26,070 nt of DNA from UBA7396 sp034675265 (GCA_034675265.1 JAUCDK010000017.1:1-26070); one strand, 5' to 3'. Positions 9,486 to 19,766 are shown, counted from the first letter of the stretch. Notes: generated by a model not told the origin, from the sequence alone. A program made the numbers and translations.

Positions 9486-10175
9486 ATGCACGATTTATTT
9501 ACAAAATATGAGATTTCTTTGAATGAAGAACAAGAAAAAAAATTTAATGATTTTCTCAATATTTTTATTGAAACAAACTCTCAAATTAATCTTTCTGCTA
9601 TTCGTGATGAAGAATGAATTATTGAAAAACATTTTATTGATTCTCTTTTTATCAAAAAATTTTGTAGTATTGAATGAAAAGTTTTAGATCTTGGAACTGG
9701 ATGAGGTTTTCCAGGAATTCCTCTCAGCATCATGGATTCTGGAGAAAGTGAATTTACGTTGGTTGATAGTATTGGGAAAAAAGTAAAAGTGGTAAATAAT
9801 TTTATAGAAAAACTTGAACTTAAAAATATCAAAGCTATTCAAGCAAGAGCTGAAGAATTATGACATTCTAAAGAACATAGAGGAAAATATAATATGGTTG
9901 TTTCTCGTGCTACGGCTTATTTACCAACTTTACTTGAATATACGATTCCTCTACTTTCAGTTTGATGAATTTTTGTTTCTTACAAACTTGATAATGATGA
10001 AGAAATAAAAGAAGCAAAAAAAGCACTTCATGTACTTGATGCTGAAATTATAGCTATTAAAAAATATGAACTTGCCTGACAAAAAAGAGCATTTTTATTT
10101 ATACAAAAAATAGCTGACACAAACAAAAAATATCCAAGAATGATTTGAGAACCACTCAAAAATCCAATAAAATAA
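9486..10175 (+). CDS. rsmG: 16S rRNA (guanine-527-N7) methyltransferase RsmG
   Basis: SAM-dependent enzyme that methylates G527 of 16S rRNA in the decoding region; loss gives low-level streptomycin resistance in several bacteria. Its 229 residues match the family (about 210-240). Visible are the N-terminal helical region, QINLSAIRDEEGIIEKHFIDSL (split here: QINLSAIRDEE, then EKHFIDSL), the SAM motif I VLDLGTGGGFPGIPL (about 66-80) with one glycine as TGA, LVDSIGKKVKVV, the RAEEL segment and VVSRATAYLP. The gene follows malic enzyme by 59 bp. Its last codons lie inside a 52-bp perfect palindrome that acts as the terminator, so the C-terminal residues and the hairpin are encoded by the same bases. 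Confidence 0.95.
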
Positions 10176-10210
10176 AGAGTTCATATGAACTCTTTATTTT
10201 ATTGGATTTT
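10159..10210. terminator. 52-bp perfect palindrome, shared terminator of rsmG and prepilin gene
   Basis: The 26 bases 10159-10184 are the exact reverse complement of 10185-10210, centred on CATATG. It covers the last codons and stop of rsmG, and its right edge overlaps the stop (10211-10209) of the convergent prepilin gene. Both strands end in T-rich arms, so it can terminate transcription in either direction. Its core AATAAAGAGTT/AACTCTTTATT recurs at 16187-16209. Confidence 0.85.
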
Positions 10211-12062
10211 ACCAAGTACATGTATAATTTACATCCCATGTTCCATAATGAGTAGAATATCAAGCCCCGCATGAAGGATATAATATAGCCACACTACTAC
10301 CATCAGAATAATAATATGCGAAACTTGGTCTATAATTATGTGTTCCATTTCACCATTCTCTAATGGAAACACTTTTTACTATTTCTGGTGAATCAAATCT
10401 ATATAATACACGATATCCATTTGAAATAGGTTGACTCGCATTAATAGTCATAAATCAACTACATGTTGCTGGTGAAGTACAAGATAGTGATATTGCATCT
10501 CTATAGCTAACTGTCCAACTTAAGGTTAGATTATTCGTTCCTCAATATACTCCTGCTCACACTATAATTCAAACTAATGTTGGTGGTGTGAAAGTAATAC
10601 TTTGAGTAATTTCTTGAGTTACATTTGGTGTTACCGCACCATCTCTAAATCTTACATATACATTTTTAGTTCCACTTCCTGTAGTTAAAGTATGAGATAA
10701 TGATGATGTACAATTTGTCCAATTTGTAGGATTGCTTGTATTTCAGTATGCTACTTGGATTGATTGAGCTATAGTAGAATCAACTGGACAAGTAATATTT
10801 AATGTAACATTTGCAGAACTTGTACTCGCTGCTCAGGAATTAATAGTAAAACTTCATCAAGTCGGTGGAGTAATATCAACACAAGCTCAATTTTGGTTTG
10901 AATATCCACTTCCACAACTATATGTACATTTTCATCCGGTTTCACTATAATTCCATGTTCATCCAGCAAAAGTAGTTGCATTTGATATCTTAGCAGTTCC
11001 ATCTGGTGCTTCTCATGCACAAGTAGTTGCAACACAACTTCCTTCATCTAAAACTTTTCCAGATCCACAAGTCCAATAACAAGCTGCATTTTCATCACTT
11101 GTTTGCCAAGATTGATTTGGCTGAGTTGCCGTTCCATTCGTAAATATTGCTCAAGTATAACTCGGTTGAGTAGCACAACTATTTGCTACAGGTGGATTAT
11201 TATTATTATTTGTATTTGATGCATTTTGATTTGAGGAAGAAATATATGTTTCAATAAGAGTTTTATTTTCAGGAGTGATTTCACTATTAGGTTTTCACTC
11301 AGTTAATTCTTGAAGAAAGTTTTTTACATTTTCTTTTTGATCATCTCAAGCATTATTTACAATATCTTTAATATTTGATAAATTATTTGTTGAAGTATTA
11401 TTTATTCACGTATTTCCATTTACAGAATATGGTAAATTTGTATCTTTATTTACTACATAATAGATATCTTGTGAATTTTGAGTATTGAGCTCTACTTTAT
11501 TATTGACAATACTTCCACTAAAATTAAATATCAAACTTGGTAAAAAATAACTGGTATCTGGAGTAGTAAATACTTTTGGTTTATAATTTCATATTACATA
11601 TGCCTTATAACTTCCATCTGCATATGTTTGAGGAATTAAGACATTATTATATCATACTAAATCATCTTCTAATAGAGTGGCAAGTTGCCACTCTTGGTTA
11701 TTTTCAGTAGTTGCATATGCATAATATTTTTGAGTTAATGGATCTTTCGGGGTTTGGTCAGATTGAATTTGTCTTGAAATAGTATCTTGTAAAATTCATT
11801 TTTTAAGAAGTATTACATCTCAACTTCATGATAATTCTATCACTTCTCATTCTGGATTTGGATATTTTCATGTTTTTAGAGCAAAAATATCTAGTCATTT
11901 TTCCATATTTTTTAGAGTACTTACTCTATTGGTATCTCTACTTGATTTTGAATAATTTTTAAATGAGATAAAAGATATCGTAGCAAGAATAGCTAAAATA
12001 GTAATAACTATAATAAGTTCTACTAGAGTAAAAGCATACTTTTTATTTTTTATATATTTCAT
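10209..12062 (-). CDS. Large type IV prepilin-like surface protein
   Basis: A 617-residue protein with a class III (type IV pilin) signal. The short basic leader MKYIKNKKYA is followed by FTLVELIIVITILAILATI, with the conserved E at +5 after cleavage (A10/F11). Such proteins are cut and N-methylated by a prepilin peptidase and assembled into pili or pseudopili. Ordinary pilins have 130-200 residues. Here the pilin domain (to about 220) continues into a helical linker, an Asn-rich hinge, a Cys-rich part with two YxCGSG-type units (about 315-400; CYWTCGSGKVL and CTYSCGSGYSN), and Ig-like segments (ITPPTGGSFTINSG, LTLSWTVSYRDAISLSC) up to CTW at the end. This suggests an adhesin-tipped or decorated pilus. 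Many glycines are TGA. It is convergent with rsmG. A second prepilin with an almost identical N-terminus starts at 25911. Confidence 0.9.
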
Positions 12063-12210
12063 AACTTATATTATTATAATATTAAATTTTACGTATCTTT
12101 TAAAGATACTATTTCTCTTGTATATTTTATACTATTTTTAAAATATGTACATTTTTTTTTACATTTTTAAATTTTTTATATAATATGGCAAATATTTTTA
12201 ATACATTTTT
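12063..12210. promoter_or_regulatory. Divergent promoter region of prepilin and tsaC
   Basis: No gene here. On the plus strand, TTTACA (12158-12163) and TATAAT (12179-12184), 15 bp apart, fit a tsaC promoter. On the minus strand AT-rich TATAAA-like boxes lie near 12130. A perfect inverted repeat, GTATCTTT (12093-12100) with AAAGATAC (12102-12109), sits 30-50 bp upstream of the prepilin ATG and could be an operator or a leader hairpin. Confidence 0.45.
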
Positions 12211-12759
12211 ATGATTTACATTATTCCAACAGATACTTGTTTCTGAATCGCGTGTAGTTTTGATGATACTCAAAATTATCACAGAATTTATGAAATAAAA
12301 AAAAGACCTCTTGAAAAACCTCTTGCTATTATGGTAGAAAGTTTTGAATGGTTAGAACAAAACACTGAGTTAAATAAGGAGCAAATTGATTTCCTAAAAA
12401 CGTATAATAAACCTTTTACTGTTTTAACTGAATGTCCTTATATCAAAATGATTTTGAATTTAGAACAAGAAGATTTTGAATATCAAAATAAGGAAAGTTA
12501 TAAAAAAATTGCTTTTAGAGTAGCTCACAATGATATTCAAAAAAAACTTCTTTCAGAAATTGGTCCGATTTTTTTAACGAGTGCAAATTTTTCTTGAGAT
12601 AAAGAAATTTATGATATTTCAGAAGCAAAAAAACAATTCCAAAATTTTAAAAACATACAATTTTTATGAGAATGAATCGTTCTTGATAATTCTATAAAAC
12701 CATCTGATATTTTTGAATTTGAATGAGAAAGTACAAATATAAGATATTTAAGACAATAA
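12211..12759 (+). CDS. tsaC: L-threonylcarbamoyladenylate synthase (YrdC/TsaC family)
   Basis: Makes threonylcarbamoyl-AMP from threonine, bicarbonate and ATP, the donor for t6A37 in tRNAs that read ANN codons. It is the short form (182 residues, YrdC domain only, no Sua5 C-terminal domain). Motifs: PTDTCFGI (6-13, usual PTETVYGL), YEIKKRPLEKPLAIMV (about 27-42) with the KRP substrate loop, and LTSANFSG (122-129), where the final glycine is TGA. The usual start is supported because the PTDT motif must lie within the first ten residues. A GTG/ATG further upstream would add unrelated sequence. It ends in a GC-containing terminator shared with the convergent permease gene. The TsaB, TsaD and TsaE partners are not in the window. 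Confidence 0.92.
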
Positions 12760-12787
12760 AAAATTGCCCTTTTGGGGCAATTTTTTA
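12759..12787. terminator. Shared terminator of tsaC and AI-2E permease gene
   Basis: AAATTGCCC (12761-12769) pairs with GGGCAATTT (12775-12783), with A and T runs on the outside. The plus-strand arm begins at the tsaC stop, and the minus-strand stop TAA (12787-12785) overlaps the other arm. It is symmetric enough to stop both transcripts. Confidence 0.85.
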
Positions 12788-14002
12788 TTCTTCATCAACT
12801 CTTCTTGAAACACGAATATCTTTTCTCAAATGTTTTTTTGTTTCATTTTCTACTTCATTCATATCTCCTAGCGCAAGTCTTGATTTTGTAATAATTTTAT
12901 CTGCATCACGAATAAGTTCTAAAATGAGATAAAAACTACTAATTCAAATTACCAAACCTGCAAATCACATAAAATGTTCTGATAAGATTAACACCAAAAA
13001 TGTTAAACTCAGTGGTAATTTTATATACGATGAAACAATTTTTGGATTGAGATAATACGCCTCAACAGCATGAATAAATGAAATTAAAAATATTACTTCA
13101 AATACAATTCAAAAACCTCAATATGTCGTATAACCAATAAGCAAAATAGGAAAACTTGAAATAAAAGTTCAAAGCACTGGAATAAATCCACAAATAAATA
13201 CAATAATCGCTAAAGTGTAAATAAGAGGAAATGCTTCTCAATGAATCATTCAAATAATAAATAATCCAATAGTCGTAAGAACCATATTGGTTAAAGCAAT
13301 CATACTTTGAGCTTTAAACACAAGTCCAAAAGTTCTCACTATTTTTTCTATAATAATTCTATATTCGTGATAGAGAAATCAAAAATTTGATTTTTGCATA
13401 CCTTTCAGATAATCAGATAATTTTTCTCTATCAATAATAAAAATATAACTCAATATCAATGCCATCACTACTTTCAAGAAAACAGCTCAAAAAGCTTTTA
13501 TTTTATAAAATACTTGTAAAATCAAATCAATATCTTGTTTGGTAAAAATTTCTGAAATATTTCATCAAATTTGAGAATTAATATTTTTTATTTCTTCTAA
13601 TTTAGAAGTTACCATCATAATTGGTTCTTTGAGTCCAGGAATATAATTAGGTAATTCTCTTAATTCACGAGTTAATTGCGGGAGAAGATCTGAAAGCGCA
13701 AAAAATATCGTTCAAGTAAATACAAGATACAAAAATATAATAATAATATTAAGTGAAAAAAAGTTTTGAAAAAACTCACGAGTCTCTTTGTTTCTTAAAA
13801 TATTTTTGAAAAATTGATCTCATTTTTCCTTTAAAAAAGTTCAAAAAGTCAGAAATAAATATGAAAATATAAATGTTAAAAATAATACAAGCAAGAAATG
13901 CTGTAATGCATAAAAAACTCCTATTAATAACAAATATGCAATTAATTTTTGAAGAAAATATTTATTTCCAAGAAGTTTTCATATTTTTTTAAATGCGACC
14001 AT
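12785..14002 (-). CDS. AI-2E family transporter (PerM/YdiK-like permease)
   Basis: Integral membrane protein of 405 residues, of the AI-2 exporter/PerM family; members export small molecules or ions, and only a few have been shown to move autoinducer-2. Hydrophobic helices are visible at the N-terminus (LIAYLLLIGVFYALQHFLLV, FLTFIFSYLFLTF), at about 85-110, and as a C-terminal group of five: LKVVMALILSYIF, MIALTNMVLTTIGLFIIG, FPLIYTLAIIVFICGFIPVLG, ILLIGYTTYGGFGIV and LTFLVLILSEHFMGFAGLV. The signature GFIPVLGTFIS and a final PLSLTFLVLILSEH-type segment are typical. The soluble middle (LPQLTRELRELPNYIPG) fits. The C-terminal tail is charged. It lies 28 bp after RNase R on the same strand, so co-transcription is likely. 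Substrate unknown. Confidence 0.87.
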
Positions 14003-14030
14003 ATACCTATGTAGTTAAAAATATTTTTTT

Positions 14031-16127
14031 TTATTTTATAATTTTTTCAACAAAATCAAAATTTAATCTCCTTTTTTCCATTTCTATACTAGAAATTTTA
14101 ATTTTTACTGTATCTCAAACTTGTAAAAATACATCTTTTGTAAATTCAAATTTCATATCATCCGGAAGAAATTCTGATTTTTTATATCCTAAAACACTTC
14201 AAACTTGTTCTATAGAAATGAATCATTCTGCTGTATTTTCAAGTTCTATAAACATTCCCGAAGCAATCGTTCATGAAACTACTCACTGAAATTCTTGTCC
14301 AATTTTATCTTCATAATATTTACAAATCATCAAATCTTTTACTGCATATTCAAGTTTTTCAGCAGCTCTTTCTGTATCAGAAGTATGTTTGGAAACAGAT
14401 TTTAAAATATTTGCATAATGCTCTGTTCTTGTATTTGAAAGTTTTTTATGTAATTTTTCCTTAATAATTCTATGAATTTGTAAATCTGGATATCTACGAA
14501 TTGGAGAAGTAAAATGTGAATAAAACTCTAAATTAAGTCAAAAATGTCATTCATTTTCTGGAGAATATACAGCTTTTTCTAAACTTCTTAAAATCAATTT
14601 TTGCAATAATTTTTCTTTTTTATTTCCTTCAATATCTTTTAAAATTTGTGCAACAATTTTTGGAGTCATTGCTTTATAAGGAAGTTTAAAACCAAAAATT
14701 TGAAGTGTACTTCTTAATTTTTCTACATCATCTTCATTTGGAATTTCATGAATTCTATAAAGAAATGGGATTTTTTGAAATAATTCTCAAACACTTTCAT
14801 TTGCCAAAATCATAAACTCTTCAATGATTTTCATACTTTCATATCTTTCATATTTTTTGATTTCTAATGGATGTCCATCAGTATCTAAAACAAATTTTGT
14901 TTCTGGAAAATCAAAATTTAAAATTCAAGCTTTTTGTTTTTTACTCGTAATTTTTTCTTTCAATTCTAATGAAATTTGTACTGCATCTAAAAGCTCTTTT
15001 GTAATTTTTCATCAAAATTTTAGTTCATCTCAAAGAAATAATTTTCATTCCAACATTTCTTGAACCTCCCTATATGTTAAACGAAATTTTGATTCAATTA
15101 CGCTTTCATACACTTTTTTTGATACAATATTTGCTTCTTCATCCAGAAGAATTTCACAAGAAAGTGTGAGTTTTTTTGTATTTGGATTCAAACTACATAA
15201 ATCATTTGAAAGTTTTTCTGGAAGCATTGGAATAACTCTATCAACTAAATAAATAGAATTTCATCTTTTCAAAGCTTCTCTATCAAGAGCACTTCCCTCT
15301 TGTACATATTCTGCAACATCTGCAATAGAAACAATAAGTTTATAATTTTTATCTTTTTTCTCAACTAAAATCGCATCATCTAAATCTTTTGCGTCATCTC
15401 CATCGATGGTAAAAATAAGTTTTTTAGTTAAATCAATTCTTTCAGGTTGTTCTTCAAAAATAAGCGATTCTGCTTCTTTTAAAATCATTTCTCAAAACTT
15501 AATTCTTGCTCATCATTCTAAAGCAATTGACAAAATATCAACTCATCTTTTTTCTTTATCTCCTAATATTTCAATAATACTTCATTCAGGATTTTTTCCT
15601 GACCAATCAGTAATTTTTATTGCAACTTTATCTCATTTTTTAAGTTGTCCTTTATATTTTGCTAATTTTTTATTTGAAATATGAACATCATTTTTAAAAG
15701 CTGGATTATCCAAAATGACAAATGCAAAATCTTTTACAAATTCTATACTTCAAACAAGAACTCTTTCAGCTCTTTTTAAAACTTTTGTAATAATAGCTTC
15801 TTTTCTACGATTAAATGTTTGTAAAACTGCTTCTACTTCATCTCAATCTAGTGCTCCATTTAAATTTTTTGGGTATACAAAATATCCTTTTTCTTGTCAT
15901 TCTACATCTACAAATCAAAAATCATTATTTTTACTTGATGAATATTTTCAAACTATTTTTTCAAGATTTGAATAATCAGTTGGTTTATTTGAATAATTTT
16001 TATATCTTGATTTATTATTTGAATTTTTTGGAGAATATGCTTTTTTTTGCGAAACCTTAGGCTCATATGCTTTTTTTTCTGAAGATTTTTTTCTTCATCT
16101 ATAATTATCTTGTGATACTTTTTTCAA
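14031..16127 (-). CDS. rnr: Ribonuclease R
   Basis: Processive 3'-5' exoribonuclease of the RNase II/R family, degrading structured RNA and, with tmRNA, faulty mRNAs. 698 residues. Order: basic Ser/Lys/Tyr-rich N-terminus (about 1-60), cold-shock-like RNA-binding part (about 60-200), RNB catalytic domain with the aspartates of DGDDAKDLDDA (D242, D248, D250, D251), FTSPIRRYPD (539-548), and a C-terminal S1 domain (about 605-695, EFQGVVSGTIASGMFIELEN). No ATG precedes the conserved part. The TTG at 16127 is chosen because a promoter (TTGCTA/TACAAT, 16183-16156) places the transcript start about 20 nt upstream. ATT codons slightly upstream are alternatives. A terminator separates it from the Clp gene. 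The first glycines of several motifs are TGA. Confidence 0.93.
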
Positions 16128-16155
16128 TTTTTTTCTATTAATAATAATATCTTTT

Positions 16156-16183
16156 ATTGTACGAAAAAATGTAAAAATAGCAA
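16156..16183 (-). promoter_or_regulatory. Promoter for RNase R
   Basis: Minus-strand TTGCTA (16183-16178) and TACAAT (16161-16156), 16 bp apart. It begins inside the edge of the Clp terminator, so rnr is expressed separately from the upstream Clp gene. The predicted transcript start (about 16149) supports the TTG start at 16127. Confidence 0.55.
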
Positions 16184-16214
16184 AAAATAAAGAGTTTGAA
16201 ACTCTTTATTTTTT
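16182..16214 (-). terminator. Terminator of the Clp-like ATPase gene
   Basis: 16-bp arms, 16182-16197 and 16199-16214, symmetric around one base, with a T run on the minus strand. It overlaps the stop codon of the Clp gene (16215-16213). The core AATAAAGAGTT is shared with the palindrome at 10159-10210. Confidence 0.8.
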
Positions 16215-17934
16215 AAACGTTATGAATTCAATATTTTTCTAGTAAAATTTTTCTTATATAAATAAGTATTTGTGCTGTTTGTTTTGATGAAAGTTCATCT
16301 AATCTCATAATTTTTTCTACTACATTTACTACTCATTTCATAGTTTGAACAATAAATCTTTTCTTTGAAGAATTAGGATTTTGATTGTACACAATACTTA
16401 CATTATGTTCAACCAATTTTAATATCGTTCTTGGTTCATAAGGAGCAAATAAATTTTCATCCTCCTCAATTACGATTTCTTGAAAGTCTTGTAAAAAAGA
16501 TAAATCTCTCAATCATGCCAAAAATGCATTGTGCTTAAGGGATACAATATCTTTTTGATTTAAACCAAATTGTTTTAGTCTATCCGCATACATTGTTAAT
16601 TCATCTTTTAAGTCAATTTCATCATCGTCTATACTCAAATAATGAAGTTCTATATAAGCTGACATTGTTGCATAAATTTGATGTAATCTTTCAAGAGATA
16701 TTTCTCAATTTTCTGGAATGATTTCTTTAATTACCATATTTTTAGAATCTGTATCTTTAGGATTTAAAATCATTTCAAATTTGAGTTCATCTTGGTCATC
16801 TATATCAACACCAATTAAAACTTCTCATCTATAATCATAATATTTTTTAAATCAATTTGAGTGTAATAATCTTGTTAAATATCTTTTTACAGAGGTATTA
16901 AAAGTACGTACTAATTCTCTGGCTCATTTTTCTTTAGAAAATCATTTTTTAAGCACATATTCATACACACTTGGAGAGAGTTCGAATTGAATATGAGATT
17001 CAGCATAATATTTCAATAAATATTCATTAAATTTATTTACTTGAACATCTATAATTTGTATGCAGTCATCTTTTGATAATTCTTCAAATTCTATAAATGA
17101 ATGTATTCTTCCTATAAATTCTGGTTGAAATATTTCTTTCAATGATGCCTTAAATATTTTCTCTATATCTCATTGTTCTATTTTCTTTTGTGTGAATCAG
17201 ATAGAATTTTTACTTTTTTCATCAGCAATTTTTGCTTGTCCTATATTTGAAGTTAAAATAATAATAGAATTTTGAAAATTTACTACTTCTCACTTTGAAG
17301 TTTGAACTTTTCATTCATCAAGCATTCCAAGTAATTGCTGAATAACTTGAGGATGTGCTTTTTCAACTTCATCAAATAGTACAATATTAAACCAAGGAAG
17401 CTCTGAAAGCATCGGGTTTAATTTTTTTGCTGTTTTTGCATTATCATACGCTGCAGTAACTTTTTTATTTGTAAAATATGGTTCTTCATCATATCAAATA
17501 TATCATTTAGGAGCTCAAAAAAGATTTGATCCTGTATATCTATCAGAGAAGTTTTCACAATTTACTTTGATAAATGCTCCTGAATCTCAAAACATAATTT
17601 CTGCCAAAGCTTTTACCATTTCTGTTTTTCAAACTCAAGTTGGTCAATGAAAGAAAAATACACCAAGTGGTCATTTTGGATTTCATAATCTTAGAATACT
17701 ATCTAAAACAGCTTGAGATAATGCATCTTTTGCTTTATCTTGAGAAATAACTTCTTTATCAAATCCTTTTTTTAATTCAGATAAAAATGGATGATTTGTT
17801 TCTATCGCTAAAGTATCATGTATTTTTCAAGCATATTTTTCTCTAAAATACGATACTTTTGTTTTTGCTCATAGTACTTGAAGTTCTCTTCATTCTGAAA
17901 GAACTCACATATCTGTTCATACTTTTTCCACCAT
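16213..17934 (-). CDS. Single-AAA Clp ATPase (ClpA/ClpC/ClpB D2-like)
   Basis: AAA+ unfoldase-type ATPase of 573 residues. It matches the second (D2) AAA module of ClpA/ClpC/ClpB but lacks the N-domain and D1. Seen: Walker A HGPTGVGKTE (96-105, all three glycines of GPTGVG written TGA), pore-loop GYIGYDE (144-150), Walker B VLFDEVEKAHP (D188, E189), sensor-1 ILTSNIG, and the arginine-containing FQPEFIGRIHSFIEF (ClpB: RPEFLNRIDEI). An NSIGF tripeptide loop (I245-G246-F247) sits where ClpA and ClpC carry their ClpP-docking IGL/VGF. After the D2 small domain (KGFSKEKGARELVR) there is a unique C-terminal extension of about 190 residues with no recognised motif. ClpP is not in the window. It lies 56 bp after the RNB nuclease gene, possibly in one transcript. 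Not ClpX: no zinc finger is present. Confidence 0.88.
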
Positions 17935-17990
17935 ATAACAAAAATTAAAAAATAAGTTATCTTTATAAGTATTTTCTATTATTAGTCAAA

Positions 17991-19526
17991 TTATTTTCCA
18001 CAAAAATGCACAATAATTTTATCAATAACTTTATTTCTAAGATTTTTTCTTGCGTCACTTGGATCTATTTTTCAAAAATTTATTGATGTTGAAAATAAAA
18101 GTTTTCACTGAAATTGCACCTGAATAGTAAATTTATTTCCGTCTGTTTTTTCTTCTATTGAAAATAAATATTCTTCTTCTGTATTGAGTATTTTTGTATT
18201 ATTGAGAAGAGAAAATATTGCTTTAGGGTTAAACTTTTTTTCTTCTAGTAAAACTTTTCTTAAAATTTCTTTAATTTCTTCATTTTTTGAAATCAAAAAA
18301 AGTCAAATTGCCCATGCCCATTGTCATTTTTCTCCATTTTGTAAATCGTGAATTATCTCCTCCATAATTACTTTCGGAATCTTTTTTCCAGCAGAAATGG
18401 TATCTCTAATATTTTGAGTAAAATCAGAAGTAGTTAATGTATCTGCTCCTCGCTGTGATTTAAGTTTAGTTACTATTTTATGTCATTTTAATTCCCTATC
18501 TGTATCTCTTCAAAGAATATCAATAATTGTTTTTGAAACATTAATATGATCTGTAATTTCACTAATTTCTCAAGAACTATATGGTGCTGATTCTTTTCTT
18601 AAATGAACTAATTTGAGTACTCTATGTAAAACCATATCTGCATATCTTCTGATAGGTGAAGTAAAATGTGAATAATTTTCTAACGCAAGTCATGAGTGAA
18701 ATCATACTTGATTGCTATAATATGCTTTTTCATTTACAGAATTATGACATCTAAAAACAGAATTATATCATTGTTTTACGCATAAACTTGCTGATGCTAT
18801 ATTTGCCAAAATCATAAATTCTTCAATAATTGATGAAGGAATTTTTTTAGAAGTTGAAAATACTTTCTCTTCATGCTGCCCAATGTATAATTGTCTATCT
18901 GCATCTTGGAAACTCATATCAGCTCATTCTCTTTTTCTTACTGATTTTCTTTTTTGTGCAATTTCATACATAAGTTGTAATGCACTATGATTTTTTGAAT
19001 CTGGATTTAAAAAATCATCTATAAAAGTCTCATAACTATATCTGAGTCTATTTTTAAAAAGAGATTCATACACTTCAAAATCAATAATTTCAGCATTATC
19101 ATCCAAATCAACTCTTATACTTAAAGTAAGTTTTTCTCAATTTTCATTTAATGATAATAAATTTTGAGATAAAATTGGTGGAAACATATTTATAACTCCT
19201 TCTCATCTATAAACACTCGTGGTTCTTTTTAAAGCTTCAACATCAAGTGGAGTATAAGCAGGAACAGCTTCTGTTACATCACTAATATGTACAAATACAC
19301 TGTATCATTTTTTATTTTTTTCTACCCAAATAGCATCATCCAAATCCAGTGATTCTATTCCATCAATACTAATTCCTTCTTCAAATCTTCTACTCACTGC
19401 TTGGTCATTAATACCATATTTAGATAAATTTCTTGCTTGATTTAAAGCTAACGGATGATATTCTATTCGAATCATTCCATCTTTATGAGTTCCTGACGAT
19501 ATATAATCTTTTATGTATGACCTCAT
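17991..19526 (-). CDS. Short RNB-domain exoribonuclease with possible dsRNA-binding C-terminus
   Basis: RNase II/R-type exoribonuclease of 511 residues, a second one beside full RNase R. It starts almost directly in the RNB domain. The four metal-binding aspartates are conserved with canonical spacing (D55, D61, D63, D64 in DGIESLDLDDA), and FTSPIRRYADM (288-298) is intact, so it should be active. The cold-shock domains before RNB and the S1 domain after it are missing. After a helical segment, residues about 432-508 (NPKAIFSLLNN, YLFSIEEKTDGNKFTIQV, GKLLFSTSI, DARKNLRNKVIDKII) follow the alpha-beta-beta-beta-alpha pattern of a double-stranded RNA-binding domain; this is pattern inference. 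The ATG at 19526 has promoter boxes just upstream. It is 56 bp before the Clp gene. Ends in TAA. Confidence 0.85.
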
Positions 19527-19554
19527 ATTATTAGTATTAAAATATAAGATGTCA

Positions 19555-19581
19555 AGTATAGGAATTACAAAGAAAAGTCAA
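19555..19581 (-). promoter_or_regulatory. Promoter for the short RNB nuclease gene
   Basis: Minus-strand TTGACT (19581-19576) and TATACT (19560-19555), 15 bp apart. A second overlapping pair, TTGACA (19555-19550) with AATAAT (19532-19527) at 17 bp, lies directly before the ATG and would give a leaderless mRNA. Confidence 0.5.
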
Positions 19582-19591
19582 AATTTTTTAC

Positions 19592-19648
19592 AAAAAAAAA
19601 TATTCATAAGTAAATATTTATTTTTACAAATACTTACTTATGAATATT
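19592..19648 (-). terminator. Terminator of the tRNA-Leu operon
   Basis: Perfect 15-bp inverted repeat, 19599-19613 with 19634-19648, with a 20-nt loop. The minus strand continues into nine T (plus-strand A run 19592-19600), one base after the CCA of the second tRNA. Confidence 0.85.
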
Positions 19649-19649
19649 T

Positions 19650-19734
19650 TGGTGCCCAAGATGGGACTCGAACCCACACACATTTCTGCATACGCACCTC
19701 AAGCGTACGTGTCTACCAATTCCACCACCTGGGC
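19650..19734 (-). tRNA. tRNA-Leu (GAG)
   Basis: 85 nt including an encoded CCA end. The acceptor stem GCCCAGG pairs with CTTGGGC (one G-T pair), with discriminator A. The anticodon stem TACGC/GCGTA encloses the loop TTGAGGT, giving anticodon GAG. A long variable arm and the T-arm GGGTTCGAGTCCC are typical of leucine tRNAs. It would decode CTC and CTT. Confidence 0.95.
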
Positions 19735-19766
19735 AAAAATATTATGCAAAATAATAATTTTTGGTT

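Noticed and set aside
10799..11047. 82-codon minus-strand ORF rich in Leu, Gln and His
   Set aside because: Alternative frame of the prepilin gene, which continues through this stretch with conserved CGSG units.
14273..16060. Plus-strand ORFs opposite RNase R
   Set aside because: RNase R is continuous on the minus strand with catalytic aspartates and FTSPIRRYPD; the plus-strand frames have no motif.
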